Shown here piece after piece: positions 47,450 through 59,840 of a DNA stretch of 64,000 nt. Location: positions 1,951,604 through 2,015,603 of the forward strand of contig FJOG01000004.1 of assembly GCA_900073065.1 (NCBI GenBank). Reading direction: 5' to 3'. Position 1 is the first letter of the stretch. Each line of letters begins with the position of its first letter. Made by a program: the position numbers and the translations under genes. The notes beneath the pieces are model-generated. The model saw only the letters and a program-made list of their open reading frames with translations. It ran no database searches and was not told where the DNA came from. Source of the stretch: Phialocephala subalpina. Its lineage: Eukaryota > Ascomycota > Leotiomycetes > Helotiales > Mollisiaceae.

Positions 47450-48440
47450 ATGGCTTCGTGTGTGTCTGGACTACCTCCAGAGATATGGAGTATGGTTGGG
47501 GATCAGGTCTGCACTCTTATAACACGCGATAATCCAATCTATCGAATGCCATGCTAATACATCTTGCAGATCATCGGTCAGCGGACATTTCGCGCACATA
47601 TCACCATATGCCGAAACTTTAGGGATGTTTTCAGGCCCGCTTTGCATAGTCATCGTATTGTAAGATTTACGATTGCACGAAAAGAACCCTACCGAATTCT
47701 CGGAAGAGCCTTTACCAACTGAACATATATACGAAGGCATTGGAAGTCATAATGGAGAATTTATCAAGCTTGAAGGTGGTTATGAAGAATACATGATCGA
47801 GGACTATGCCTCCTATATTCTTAGGCTGGTGGAAGACATGCCGCTTCTCCGATCGTTTGAGTGCCCCTCCGTGCTACGCATATGATATCTGCCACGGTTG
47901 ACTCTGGGACCCGGGTGGCTTGGCCGCTCTTACGAAGGCGGTTATCGTCCTACGTTGATGCTCCGAATCACGAGCTCTCGAAGACGTTATAGGCTTGTTC
48001 AACACTGACATTCATCCCTCTAATCTGCTTCCGGTTATCTGGAGAAGGATCAAATTCCGTTGAACTGCTTTATAACACTTACTAGTGGTCAAAATCTTAC
48101 ATCGCTCGAACTCTGCATGTTGAGTCTCCAGCCAGCAAAGCATTATATCTCCATCTCCATGACTCCAAATGTTCATCCCCTTGGATCCTTCTGATGAACC
48201 ATGGTATCAAGTCGCAACCCCTTGTGCTCCTTCGCCTTACTTTCAACAGATCTATGGTCAATTATCGAGTTCAGCAATCGGCACTAGCTGATATCCATTC
48301 CCAAAAACCAAAATTTCCAGCTGCCTCCCCATACGTCCGCCTATCGGCTCTTAAATCAAACTAGAAGTTGCTGGTATGGCCAAGCACAATTCATAACCCA
48401 CTCCCAAATATTCGAGCATTTGCTGCCGGCAAGATATAGT
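47450..48440 (+). pseudogene. F-box-like/LRR gene remnant
   Basis: Exon 47450-47506 encodes MASCVSGLPPEIWSMVGDQ. An intron (GTCTGC...CTTGCAG) follows at the same position as in the intact paralogue at 17.2-19.1 kb. Exon 2 from 47570 reads IIGQRTFRAHITICRNFRDV and VRFTIARKEPYRILGR, ending in TGA at 47720-47722. The next frame continues DYASYILRLVEDMPLLRSF to a stop at 47885. Leucine-rich traces such as GQNLTSLELCMLSLQPAKH (about 48085) are readable between stops. The first half is well preserved and the second half is decayed. Confidence 0.65.
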
Positions 48441-50891
48441 GATATCGGCGTTCCAACAACGTTCCGCGCTTCCAATTGCAACCACCCCCCACATATTGAT
48501 TCTAGGAAGCAGCACTAATCGCGAAGAACTTGCAGAACTCGCTGAAAGTATAGAGACTCATGTTCGACGGAGGTTGGGTGAGAATTCGTAAAATCTGCAT
48601 TGCTGCTGCTGCCGGGCCAGTACTGCTGAGTCGATTAGCCGAGTCATTGGTCAGGGGCTCGCTTACCCTATTCTCGAGCGAGTGAGCGGCTTTCCCTATC
48701 TCCATTCACGAGCGCGATACAAACACAAATTTGAAGGTGTTCCTAGTTGTTGTGATGCTCTTGCGCAATGCAGTAATTGAGAGCTCTTGCCTAGTTGAGC
48801 GTTGCTGTGAAGGCAGGAACAAGCCACGCCACTAGTGTTCGTCTATATTACCCCTTTAGGCATCGCGCCTAGTTCGTGATCTACACGGAATTCAAGACGC
48901 CGCGGCTCCGGGCTCAGTGATTTTGATATCTCTTTGCTGGCCTTTTATTCCACAATCCAACGGTGATGATTGAACAGTGTTTGCCAATGTCTCTAGCCGT
49001 CGACATCTAACCTCTTTCCATTGGCGAGCCCCTATTTTCAACCGAGGAATTCGACTGGCAAGTCTGGGGTAGGAACTGGACTCGATCTCGACGGACGCTG
49101 GATTTCATCACGGAAAGCGTTCAATGCAACTCAGCGGGATGATCTAGTATCCAATACCCTCGCCGTGAGTATCTTCCTTCCCTGGAGATGAATTGGCGTG
49201 GTTTGTGGCGGGTGCATTTGAGACGAAGTTGCTAGCTGTCGTCGGGGTACTTGGGTGGAAGACTTAGCTAACATTGAGCACCAGTGACACTCTTTGTGTT
49301 CGTTTCGGTCTTACTCGAGTCATATACTGCCTCGCGGGACTGTGCTTAGAGCCAGTTCCGCGCCGATGGCTCAAAGCCTGAGCGCATCTTGGGTTCTTGG
49401 AGTGGGCTCCTCGCATTTTTGCCTTGCACCTTCACAAAACCTTCCCACTTGGGAGCGCCTTTGCATTCTTGAAGAGATCTTCAAGGACACCGAGAAAGAG
49501 AATCATACCGGTTGGGACGAGAAGTTCAAGCAAGTCTTGTGGCAATTGCAAGATTACCAAGAAGCGAAAGAGCATCCACAAGCGCAGGTTGTCAATATCG
49601 AAATGGACGAGCTGTATGGTACTTATCCCAATGATGGAGATTCTCACAGATGCTAATGTTCGGGTCCTTATAGAGAATTCGATCCCACTGCTGCCAATCC
49701 ACCAAAAGTTGACAGCTGCATCGCCCAGTCCACGGTTCTTCGCCTCCTCCAGCTCCTCCGACCCATCGAACTGCATATACACCGTCTCTGTCTTTTCACA
49801 ATTCCAAACTAGAGTTAAGCTCGACAGCGTCTTCTCAAGAGCGGGGTATATGGCCGAGTGGTAGGATGGATGTGATGCGTGGGCACTTTCGCATGGCTTT
49901 CTTCAACGGTATCGAGCTGTTCGAGATGTCCATTAAAATGTTGGGTTGTTTACTGGTTGCAAGGGTTTTACGATTCCTAATCGGCATAGTTTACGGTTAA
50001 GATTACGGCGGTATCTGAGCTGCGTTACAGCGGCAGCAGTGGTAATCCAGCGGGCGACAAGAAGTCGGAAGCCAACCCCAGCGACATCACGGTGGCCAGC
50101 TCGCTACAAGATGTTGAACGTGACGGAGCTGCATAACCTCTAGGCAAAGGACAATTTCTTTCGCTCGTGAATTGAGTTGTCAGACCGGAGGCAGAACATC
50201 TCTAATCCGTAGGTTTGCGATTCGCCAATCTCGTCTTCGTTGTTCGCATCATTGCACAGAGTCTGCAGAGAGTCCTCATATTTTGCTTCTTTGGATGACT
50301 TTAATTTTGAGGAGGTTGGAGGAGCAGGAGGAGCCAGGAGGAGCCAGGAGGAGTCAGAATGAACCAGAATGTATGGGCTAGAAGTGAACATGTAGTTGTA
50401 ACTTTAGCATGTATGAAAACGGTGTTTACCTCTTGAAAGCTTCTGTCCAAAGGGAAGCAGCAAATTGGCCACCAACACCTTGTAATTGACAGTAAATTGT
50501 GACCACTCCCACCATTACCTCAAACTATTGAGTACATGAATACTCTCTGAATAGCAACTAGGGAGCATTTTCTTCAAATGGATAATGGAAGACTGTCCGT
50601 AGAATCACCCCTGTAAAGTTTGTGAAAGCATCGCTGATCCAGTTCTCCTTAGAAATGGATATCAGAAGCCTGAAGGCACCTCTTCGATGCCTTGCAAGCC
50701 ACATACCATAGCCATGACGCGCTATAACCGTCATAAATCCAATCAGCTTCGAGGCGGTCTCACAGGGAATCTTTTGGACCTTAGCTCCCCCTAGCTTCGA
50801 TCCGCGCTAGTTTTCGTCTACTTATACCCATACCCCAAACCTCTCCGACCAAAATTCTTCTACAGAACACAACCAAATATTTGTCTTCAAA
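48441..50891. other. Degenerate accessory region, no intact gene
   Basis: Short coding-like traces occur without a continuous frame: THILILGSSTNREELAELAE near 48500, and PTWERLCILEEIFKDTEKEN to about 49650. They may be further decayed LRR or unrelated genes. A short GC-rich tandem repeat lies at 50325. The last 150 bases resemble a leader for the small ORF at 50892. Confidence 0.4.
50325..50354. repeat. Ten-base tandem repeat (CAGGAGGAGC x3)
   Basis: Three consecutive copies, the third ending in T instead of C. They lie in non-coding sequence. Confidence 0.75.
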
Positions 50892-51197
50892 ATGGCCAGC
50901 GCCCGCAGGTCAAGAGGGCAGATCTTTGGGTGGCGACCAGGTATCGCTGAACAACCGGTCCCCACTATCGAGTCCTATTTGGTGGCTGCGAAGTCATCAC
51001 CGCCTGGAGAAAGTCCAGGACAGTGCGAAGAAGGTCAGCAACCTCCCCTGCCTGACATCGACCGTCCGACTCAGTACCAGCCGCCTCTCGATTCGACGGG
51101 TCGTTGTCCCGGATCCGAGGGATACGATGGTCCTGGCGGTAGTAGTCAAAACCCATATGGCCCTGGACTAGGATTGATCCAGCCAAGCCCATCGTGA
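50892..51197 (+). CDS. Small hypothetical protein (101 residues)
   Basis: The ATG has good context (TTCAAAATGGCC) after an A/C-rich leader. The protein begins basic (MASARRSRGQIFGWRPG) and becomes Pro/Gly/Gln-rich, with no signal peptide, helix or motif. The frame is short, so it could be chance or the first exon of a decayed gene; DEAD-box remnants start 350 bases on. No splice continuation was found. Confidence 0.4.
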   Translation: MASARRSRGQIFGWRPGIAEQPVPTIESYLVAAKSSPPGESPGQCEEGQQPPLPDIDRPTQYQPPLDSTGRCPGSEGYDGPGGSSQNPYGPGLGLIQPSPS

Positions 51198-51544
51198 AGG
51201 AGAAGGTTATTACCAATACGTGCATGGAGTTGCCTCCTGAAAACCCTCCGTTGAGGGGAAGGTCGTCAGCATTCCGCGTGTGAAGTTGCCTCCTGAGAGA
51301 TCGTGCGGTAAGCTCAACTTCATATCACTGCACAGCGTTCCTCTTCCCATGAATTCTACCCATCACTCCCCCTTCCTTTCCCCTCCCTTGCTACTTCATC
51401 TTCACTGATCGCCTTCTCATTTCCCTTCATATTTCCCCCGCATCATGCATCTTCCTCATGCATCTTCATCATGCCCCAACTCCGTTTTCCTTTCATCCCT
51501 GCCCCTTTAGCAATTCACTTCACAGTCCTCGCTCTTCCCACCGC

Positions 51545-51975
51545 CCCTTAGTAGAATTGAAGCTGATCCCCAGTACTCCAGGTCGTCTCGTTGATCAGAT
51601 CAACCGGCCTCGCCTCTTGAAGCTCAAGCCTTTCACGTATAAAGTTATTGGCGAAGCTGATGAGATGGTACAATCTGACTGGGAGAACGTGCTTAAGCAT
51701 ATTATGCCTGGCGGTGGTAAGTCTCTGTCAATTTCATTGTTTTGGCACCGCTAACTTGAATGAACAGACCAGGAGGGGGAAACATGACCATGTTCTCTGC
51801 CACTTTCCCACGATCTGCCGAGGATCCTCTTCTCCAGCTCTCTAGGTTGACAAAATTTAACAAGATTACCCAGATATTTCGGCCAAGGGAGGAACTCGTC
51901 GGCTCCGTCAGTGTAGCGCGCGTGCGGCCCAGAACATCTAAGGGCATCACAGGCCGCGCTCGGCGACCCCCCGAC
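51545..51975 (+). pseudogene. DEAD-box RNA helicase fragment
   Basis: Readable core motifs in order: STPGRLVDQI (motif Ib, TPGR), VIGEADEMVQSDWENVL (motif II with DEAD changed to GEAD) and, after an intron-like GTAAGT...GAACAG and a frame change, MTMFSATFPRSAEDPLLQL (motif III, SAT). The Walker A region and the whole second RecA domain are missing. The loss of the first Asp of motif II alone should abolish ATP hydrolysis. This is a decayed partial copy of an ATP-dependent RNA helicase; the parent cannot be named. Confidence 0.68.
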
Positions 51976-52770
51976 AAATCCTAAATACGATCCGACTTTC
52001 AATCCTTCACTCACCCCACTAGACATCAGTGTTAGAGCCCTTGAATTATATGTAGAAGCGGGGGGGTGGTTCCGACCTTGCACCTGAGTTCAGAGAGACA
52101 CTTGGCCACCTTTACATCGTCATTAAGGGTTGGGCACGAGGCTACGCGAATACTCCACAACTAGAGAATGACCAGGAAGTCATCAAGAACAATCCGGAGG
52201 TGGGATATAGCAAGGTCCAAGAGCGGGGTACGTGCTTCCTTTCATATTCGTGTTGAATCGCTGTTAACTTCCGCTTCAGTATAGGTCGACTAGAGAGTCG
52301 CTGTCATTAAGGAGATTATGAACGGGGCATCAAATAATTCGCTTTACCTCACAAAACTGAAAACAACACTGCTATCCTGAGAGAAATCTTGGCAAGAACA
52401 AGAAAACAAGATGGATGATGGAGGCTGCAGATATTTTGTGGTGGGTTGAAGAAGAATGGAGAAATGGAGGATGAGGTAGAAGGTGGCGGGTGTGGTGAAG
52501 GCGTCAGAGTCAAGTCAGTTCAAAGTAACAAATGTAAGATTACAAGCTTTGAAAACCACAAGCAAATTTGAGTCGTGTGAGAAAGGTGATTATTCTACAG
52601 TACAATTCCAGTATCTCCACAGCTCTCGCCTTTTCTCAAGGTCCCAGAGCAATCAGTACACTTTGACTAAAGTTCTTGAGATCAGTAGTCATCGCAAAGC
52701 CTTCGACTGAAATGTTCAGAAGCCAGCGTTGTTCAATCTCCTAGAGCCATCAGTACATTATCACCAGCTT
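51976..52770. other. No supported gene
   Basis: Possible tail of the helicase fragment, then non-coding sequence with a 75-codon ORF (52483-52710) of no recognised type. The F-box gene ends at 52771 on the other strand. Confidence 0.45.
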
Positions 52771-54317
52771 TCAAGCCCAACCTATTCTCCGTCCTCCGAC
52801 TCTGATCTCCTGTGGTCCATCGTAGGTATCGACATACTCCAGCTTAACATCTTCCTCCTCTGCCACCTTCATGCCATAAGCAGCCTCCATGTCAACCCAA
52901 CATTGACTATATCGACCCTTCCCAGTCAACGTAAGTTGCTTTAAATTGACGAGGTTCTTGCGCTTTGCGGCGAGAATTTCGGGGACATAGTGAACAAGGT
53001 CTTCCAGCTTCGGGCCGTTGGTGATCTTAAGATGCTCCAGGGAAGTAGGCAGTGCTGCAATCAGCGCTTCGACTTGCTCCTATACTCAAAATTCTGCGGT
53101 CAGTACTATGTTTCAAGAGCCTTGTCAAATAGAACAGTAGAAGTCAAGAGGAAGATGAGACTTACCTTGGGATAGCGGGTTGGCCCATTTAGATACGCAG
53201 GGCGATCTGGGCGTGTGACATACTTGGCTTTGCCGAGCGCGGTGAAGGAATCGATCTCAAGAGTCTTCAAGGAGGTGAATTCGACAAGGCTGACCAATCT
53301 AGGCTCATTCTTTCTGGAGTTTTCGTTGATGATGATTTCCTTCAAGCTGCTCTTGAGACGTTGGACAGAGGAGCCGATAGCAGCAAGAGGATGAGTATCG
53401 ATGAGGTCAAGTTGATGAGTAGCCCACTTGAATCTCTCCAGGTTGGGGAAGCGGTCAAAGAATCGACTCAAAACCAAGGGGGTGGTATCGCAACTCTGGA
53501 GCTCCAGAGACTTGATATTAGGCATCGAAGCTGCTAGTTCTGGACCGCATCTTTCAAGGTAAATGCTGTTAATTTGGCCACCAACGACGCGCCTGACCGA
53601 CGGTAGACCAATAAACGGCATACATGGCTGTCTAAGCAACATGGATTGGTCAAGCCGTCCGTAGAACATATTTTGATAAATTACGGTAGTAGTTCCGCCG
53701 TCTGAATCTCTTGTATCTCGAAAGAGCTCAATCTTGCTGAGCCTATCGAAAGGTATGCTTGCTTCAGATGATGTTGGTTGAAATCCAGCAAGAAATTGAA
53801 CCACTGCATTGATGTTTGAGCACTCTGTCTCGTCGTATATATGAAGCGTAAGGTGTTGAAGGTTCTTGGAGACCAGTAGAAGCAGGAAGCCAACGACAGA
53901 GTCCCACTTTCTCTCTTTGGTGATGCTGGGGTAGTAATGATCCACACAGAATACCAAGATATCTGAGTCATCAATCACCTGGCGCAACAGCCCAATGACA
54001 TCGATCTCGTCGAGGAATGTTTTGTCGATTGGCTGGAAGCCTATGGGGAGTTTGTTATACATCGCGCCGAGAGTAATGCGCTTGACAAGGCTGCCTCGCT
54101 CAGGGTTCTTGATGATTGATCGGAGGAAGGATTTGAGGACTGCGCTGGATTCGTGGGTGTTCTTGACCAGGTCTACCTCTGCGTACAAGTGAGACTTGAC
54201 TAAATCGCGGAAGTGTTTCGAAACGCGCGAGATGTTGGGGAGATCATATCTGGACACGAAGCCCATGATGCCGTCCCAGAGCTCGTTAGAAAGGATGTCC
54301 GTCTTAGTAGGGGACAT
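52771..54317 (-). CDS. F-box protein
   Basis: Join (minus) 54317-53166, 53079-52771 gives 486 residues; the intron is AAG|GTAAGT...TATAG. The N-terminal F-box is clear: ILSNELWDGIMGFVSRYDLP then NISRVSKHFRDLVKSHLYAE, the segment that binds Skp1 in SCF ubiquitin ligases. The remainder has leucine-rich strands (LVSKNLQHLTLHIYDE, MPNIKSLELQSC, RFPNLERFKWATHQLDLI, FTSLKTLEIDSFTALG, LVNLKQLTLTGKG), a plausible substrate-binding surface. It is distinct from the family at 17.2 kb, having a canonical F-box and no intron in it. It looks intact. Substrate unknown. Confidence 0.87.
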
Positions 54318-57300
54318 TGTGGCAAGGAATTTGGCTTTGAATGAGATGGAGATTGAAGAGGAGTTGTGTCGTGAGAAGCTTGTGGTGGAGGTTGTCTGGA
54401 AGCGATCGCGATGGCTTTTAAATGTTCCACGTTTGAAGGGTGATTTGAAAAGGACGTTCGCCTGCTCCCCTCCTCACCGACCACTTTCAATTTTGGGCCT
54501 GAGGTCGTTCTATAACTTCTACGCAGCACTTGAAATGTCACGGGATGGTTGGGACTTTGCTTTAGTGCTCAAGCTGACGTGGGACAATGGGGGAGTACTT
54601 CGAATTTCGATAAGGTCGATCGGAATCTGGTTCGTTAACAGGGGCCATTGCCCCAAGAAACTGCTTCCAGGTATCCAGGTTTCACTGCAAGAGTTATACT
54701 AATTTTTACACTCGCTTTTGACCTCATCCTAGTTACGCGATCTACTCACTCTCTTATCTATCATAATACAGCGTCGTTGCCCGTCAATTCTTCTTTATCA
54801 CTTCGGTGGTGCTGTCATCTTCGCCAGCAAGATTCATCACACCAAAAGGCTGATTTTCGATGGGGCCGGCATAGCTGGAACATTGTGACATACTTTCGTA
54901 GTCAGCATTGATGTCATAAACTAATTGCGCAATCCATTCGCCTTCTTCCACCTCCCCATGCCATTGATCTAGGAATCCATCACGTGCACAAATACAGTAT
55001 CAACACTTCACGATTTTGAAACTTGCAGACTTAATATCAATACAACAAGCAGCTTCATGGAGACCTTAAACAGATGCAAAACGCCACCTTAATTTATAGA
55101 ATGGGATGTCGTGGCGTGTCTATGTACTCTTGAAGTGTTAGAGTTGCTGTTTGGTGGACGGCCACACAAACTGACCCTGCACAAATCAGAAAGCTGCACG
55201 GTCCAATTGACTGAATTTGATTTTCCATCAACCTTCTTAATATATTTGTACATTCTCTCGCCATTTGGACAAACTCACAATCACTTTCCGGAAGTTCCAA
55301 ACCTGGCTAGTCTTGAATGAATGCTGAAGCTGCCTCACCGAACAACCACGAAAGCGGCCTACATCTGACGACTTTGGAGCAGCACTCTGATGAAGAATGG
55401 GAACATAACATTGCAGGAGGTAGAAAATTCAGCAGCGGCGCAGGGTTCGAGGCTCAGCTTCTTTATGTGCACGGCGTTTGGAAGCACGCAGCAAGAAGGC
55501 CAAGATTCGGTCTATAACATCTCCAAATGGCAGATCGGCAGAGATCATGCAGCGGTATGTGAACGTATTCAACACCTAATTGTGCAAATTCCTCCAGTAT
55601 GCCATGCCTCCAAGCCCAATCGTACATCATCCCAAGCATAATACACCTTCGCACCAAAACGTAAGAAATCCACCAGTATGAATACAATAACCATGACTTT
55701 TACACTTCACCAAGGTCAGCTGAGGCTTCAAAGCTGGTATGTTGGGAGAGAACTTACAGGGATGGAACGTGCTCCTTTGTTGATGCGACTGAGAACAGGA
55801 ATTTCTAGAAAGTCGTTGCAATTGGCAGCAAGGTGGCAAGCAGTCATTGCTCTTTGCTTCACGAAGACCGCCTAGATGTTTGGCTTCTCCGTTGATGGCG
55901 GTGGCATGGTGGGAAAGAAGAACTCGCAGCTAGAGACGCAGTAGAATTACCAAAGGCAGATGAAACACTAGTGATTGACTGCGTCTTGGGCATAGTGTTC
56001 TGAGCGCCAGCGTTCTCTGGCGGAGGTTGCTGCCCTCGCGGGCCTCGAAGTAATCCGCGTCGACTATTTGAGAAGTCAAGAAGTGATAGACCTAGACGAC
56101 TCGGGTCTGGACATGTCGACGTGATCTACCAATGGCTTGGATCTTGGCCGCATTGTACACTGCCTGTGAATTGGACCTGGTGACGTAAATGAAGCCTGTA
56201 GTCGGTATGAGAATAGCTTGTCGCAATTTTCCGTTGTGGAAAGGTCCTAAGGGACCCTGGTATCCGAGAATGTCTGTGATGGATTCGCCATTTGCTGCAG
56301 CATCCATACGTCCACCAAAGGACAGACATTTCGGCGCAAGACAAGAAGGACCGAAAGAGCCTGCTTCCCTTATGGCAGTTGCTAGCATTGTCTAAAGAGT
56401 TGCTCCGTTCGAGGATATGTGAATAGGCTTACGTCGAGCTTCATGCTCCTACTAGGTGAAGCCTGCCTGAAGAACTTTCTGGCTATCACCATCTTCAGTT
56501 TATTGGACCCCGGATGCCTGCAACCTCGTCCCCTTGCTCTGAAGATGCAAGTCAGCCAAGTGCTTGTACCCCTACAGAGAAGTGAAAAATTCATGAACCG
56601 AGGACAAACTGTATAGCCGGATGCTTGGAAGGGTGTCTCGATGAGGGTATACTCACGGTTCAGAGCATAGACACCAATGGTTATTCGGCGACGGAGGAAG
56701 ATCAGGGGAGAAGCAGGATTGTTCGATGGTGAGGCCGTTCCAAGCCCTATTCGAATTAGTCTATCTTGTTGGCTGGATGTGGCAGGAAAACTGGGAAGCT
56801 GCACTTACGTTCTTGAATCTTGGTTGCAAAGAACTAATTTTTTGAAGTTGAAAGTTGTTTTAATGGATAGGACTTTTTACTCTGGGAGATAGCGACATTG
56901 AAATCAAAGCAAAGCGTGACCTTTGATTAAGGGCGCTTTACCACTTTCGTACTTAGGTAGCGACAGGGGAGGTGAGTCCGGGACAAGTCCACCAAAACGT
57001 TATTTGCAAGATCCAAATTTTCACAACTCGATCTACACCTTGAAACCAAGATCCTATTGCCACATGCGTCGAAGGTATGCTACTTATCTGCATTCTGTGT
57101 TCCTGCCCTTCAATCCCAACTTGCGACTTGCACGATTCATAGCAGGAAGAAGCCGCCCGAAGAAGACCAGTCGCTAACTTCGCGTCCACAAGCAGCACAA
57201 AAGCACCCTCTTCACCGTCCAAGATGGCTAGATCATACAACAGCTCTACTTTTTCTCTTCATTACTCCTGTCCGGGCTCCTGCGGCTCCTGCTGCGTGCA

Positions 57301-58864
57301 GAGTAAGTTGACTTCTTCTTTCGACCCCTCTTTACGGCTCTTTCCTAGGCTACACTTGCACCAATCCGGTAATCGATGAGCATATTTTACAGGATTTTTG
57401 TTGTCATTTTCTTTCTGCTGTCAACATATAGCTGCAATTTTGAACGAAGCTTCCGTCGCGACATTGCTGTTGTGACGACTTCCGATCTTCTGTCCGATCC
57501 CGTCAAGACTTGTGACGTTTCAAGCACTACACCAACTCAGGGCGAGAAGATGCCGTCTTCTTTGATTTAATACGCCTTCACCATGGTTCTTTGTATCAGG
57601 GAAATATCGCAGAGCTGTACTTTCAGCAAGGATATGTGCTCTCCTTTGAACCACGATAACCTTCATCTCACCCTCACGCGTCTGAGGCCGATGGAAAGAA
57701 ACTCTAGCTAACAATAATGCTTCTAGGGCCAACGAGCTGAAGAAGAACCCTGCGTCAAATCGCGGGGATGATCCTCCCAGCAACCATGAAGAATCCGCGA
57801 CTGGCGCATATCTGGTACGAAGTCGCATTGGAGAGACTTGAGGATAATCATGATGAGCTGAAGAAGGAGCCTACATCATTTCTTGACCGCTCAAGCGGCA
57901 ATTCATGGCTAACGCTATAGCTGCAACCTCCGTTGAGGTTCCTGTACCGTCGAAACATGTGGCGGGCGCTGCTTACAAGAACTCTGATGCTAGAATGGCA
58001 GCTGCACAACATCGAGAACGTAAGACTTACCACGAGTGGTACTTCGATTGAATGGAAATATGAAGGTAAGAAATAACTGCCCTGTTAATCCAATTTTCAT
58101 TTGCTGACAAAGAGGGCAGGAACCTTTGGGTGCCTAGGCACACCTTCCTAAAATACAAAGGCAAATCCTAACGGACGCAAGGTCGAGGTTAGAACTCAAC
58201 TTCGAAATTTGCTTGGTCAGATGCTAACTATCGAGGCAGGGTCAAACCTTGAGCATCGAGTCAAAACATCCTGACACACGGAAGAAGGATCCATACAACT
58301 ATGTGGCAGATGCAAGTGTCCCCAGCGAGATTGTCCTCCACCTCCCCTCAAACCTCAACGCATCTGCCGACCTTTCAAGAAGTTCTCTACAATAAAAAGG
58401 AAGGTGGAGGGACCGGTCTTTCAGAACTCCCTTCTGGTTCGGTGAGTTGACCCAATTTCCTTAGAAGAAACCTTGTACTGAGATCCTCATCAGTGGTCTT
58501 GGACCTGAGGTCGATGAATACGTCTTGGTTCGCTCTTCCAAGCTCGATTCCCAAGGAACCTTGTCCATACTAGTTCTAAGTTGGTTGCTAATTGTACGCC
58601 GGACGGGCGAGCACTGGCAAGGCTGTCGGGCACCCGATGCTGGAAACGATCTCTTAACCTCCAAAATTGAGGTCCTCACCCTCCCCACCACATCGACTCC
58701 GCAGACCCATCTCTCCAACCTCAACAACTCTTTGAGGAGAGGGTCGGTGGGAGGGTAGGGACCAGCCCCATACACCTCCTTTGATTCAGTTTGGTGCAAC
58801 CGCTCTCGCTTTCGAAAGAGAGCTTGCCAGCCGAAGCTGACAAGTCGTCGGGTACCTCCACTGT
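54318..58864. other. 4.5 kb without a supported gene
   Basis: Many 60-140 codon ORFs overlap on both strands. The longest is 56382-56804 (minus), with a downstream frame at 56092-56388. They show no domain, and their possible joins leave stops. Traces such as ELYFQQGYVLSFEPR (57610-57655) and ANELKKNPASNRGDD may be very old gene fragments. No RNA gene was recognised. Confidence 0.45.
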
Positions 58865-59375
58865 AAAGCTGTGGTGGACGCCGGAGAGAATGGGGACTCT
58901 AATCTCTTGAAGATTCTTGTACGATTATTGGAGAGGCTTTAGAGATGGAGTGTGAGAGACTCTCTTCTCTTTAGCTCTCTTGTACACCTATGGTGGCCGC
59001 CTGAGAGAAGTGGAGCCTCTCTACTCTCAAAACAATGTAGAAACATGGGGGCCGCTCCAGAGAGGAGAGAGGACTCCTTTCTCTATATTGTACAACTATG
59101 GGGGCCGCCTGATGGAGAGCGTGCTCTTCTTTCTCGAAGAAATCTTGGACGGATACGACGGCCGCTCCAGAGGAGGAGGGGAGCTGGTCTCCTCTTCACT
59201 CTCTTGTACAACTATGGTGGCCGCCTGAGAGAGAGAGCTGGCCTCTCCTCTCTTTAGCTTCCTTGTATAACCGTGGTGGCCGCCTGAGACGGAGAAGGAC
59301 GGTCTCTCCTCTCAAAACGATCTAATGCTATGGGAGCCGCCCCAGAGAGGAGAGATTCGTCTCTCTTCAACTGTA
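58865..59375. repeat. Minisatellite, period 53-59 bases
   Basis: Seven units share a core of the type TATGG(T/G)GGCCGCCTGAGAG or its GCCGCTCCAGAG variant. The GCCGC blocks end at 59000, 59055, 59108, 59165, 59224, 59283 and 59340. A degenerate unit (GTGGTGGACGCCGGAGAG) starts near 58869. Each unit also has CTCTCCTCTC-type tracts complementary to the GAGAGGAG tracts, so transcripts or single strands could fold into serial hairpins. Several units carry TTGTACAAC or TTGTATAAC just before the core. Confidence 0.82.
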
Positions 59376-59420
59376 CTTGAACTCCCTGTACATGAGTTTC
59401 CTTGCTTCTTTCTTTCTCCC

Positions 59421-59450
59421 TTTTGGATTTTTGGATTTTGGATTTTGGAG
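59421..59450. repeat. Short tandem repeat (TTTTGGAT-like)
   Basis: Four imperfect copies of TTTTGGAT directly follow a C/T-rich tract, 40-80 bases after the minisatellite. Confidence 0.6.
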
Positions 59451-59840
59451 AGTGGTTTCGAGTTTCTCTTTTTGGAAAGGCACAGCCAACAGCCTCGGGG
59501 AGCTATCATCCGTTTGGCGCACCCCCTACCTAGCCTCATTTCGAGTCTCGGACAGTGGAGGAAGGGAGGAGGTATTACTGACGGGTCTTGTAACATGTAT
59601 TGTGGCGGAGAGTGTCGGGAATAGCTCATTGTGGAGCTGGTGTGGTGTTTGTATGAGTACTTCTATTTTGTAGTTATTATGTTATATCTTCATCCACATT
59701 CTGTTCCAACGAGATTTGGCTGGTGCCTGGTGGAAGGTTGTGTTTTGGGGTGTGGGCGGCCTTGGCATTCCAGTCCGTGCGCAGCGTCTTCACGTCAACG
59801 TAAACATCTCCAAGAACTCTCTCTCCTTCGTTTACCAACC

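Noticed and set aside
55380..55480. tRNA-like B-box (GGTTCGAGGC)
   Set aside because: No matching A-box, acceptor stem or anticodon arm could be formed at the right distance.
56092..56804. Two adjacent minus-strand ORFs that might be exons of one gene
   Set aside because: No convincing donor/acceptor pair restores a frame, and neither has a recognised domain.
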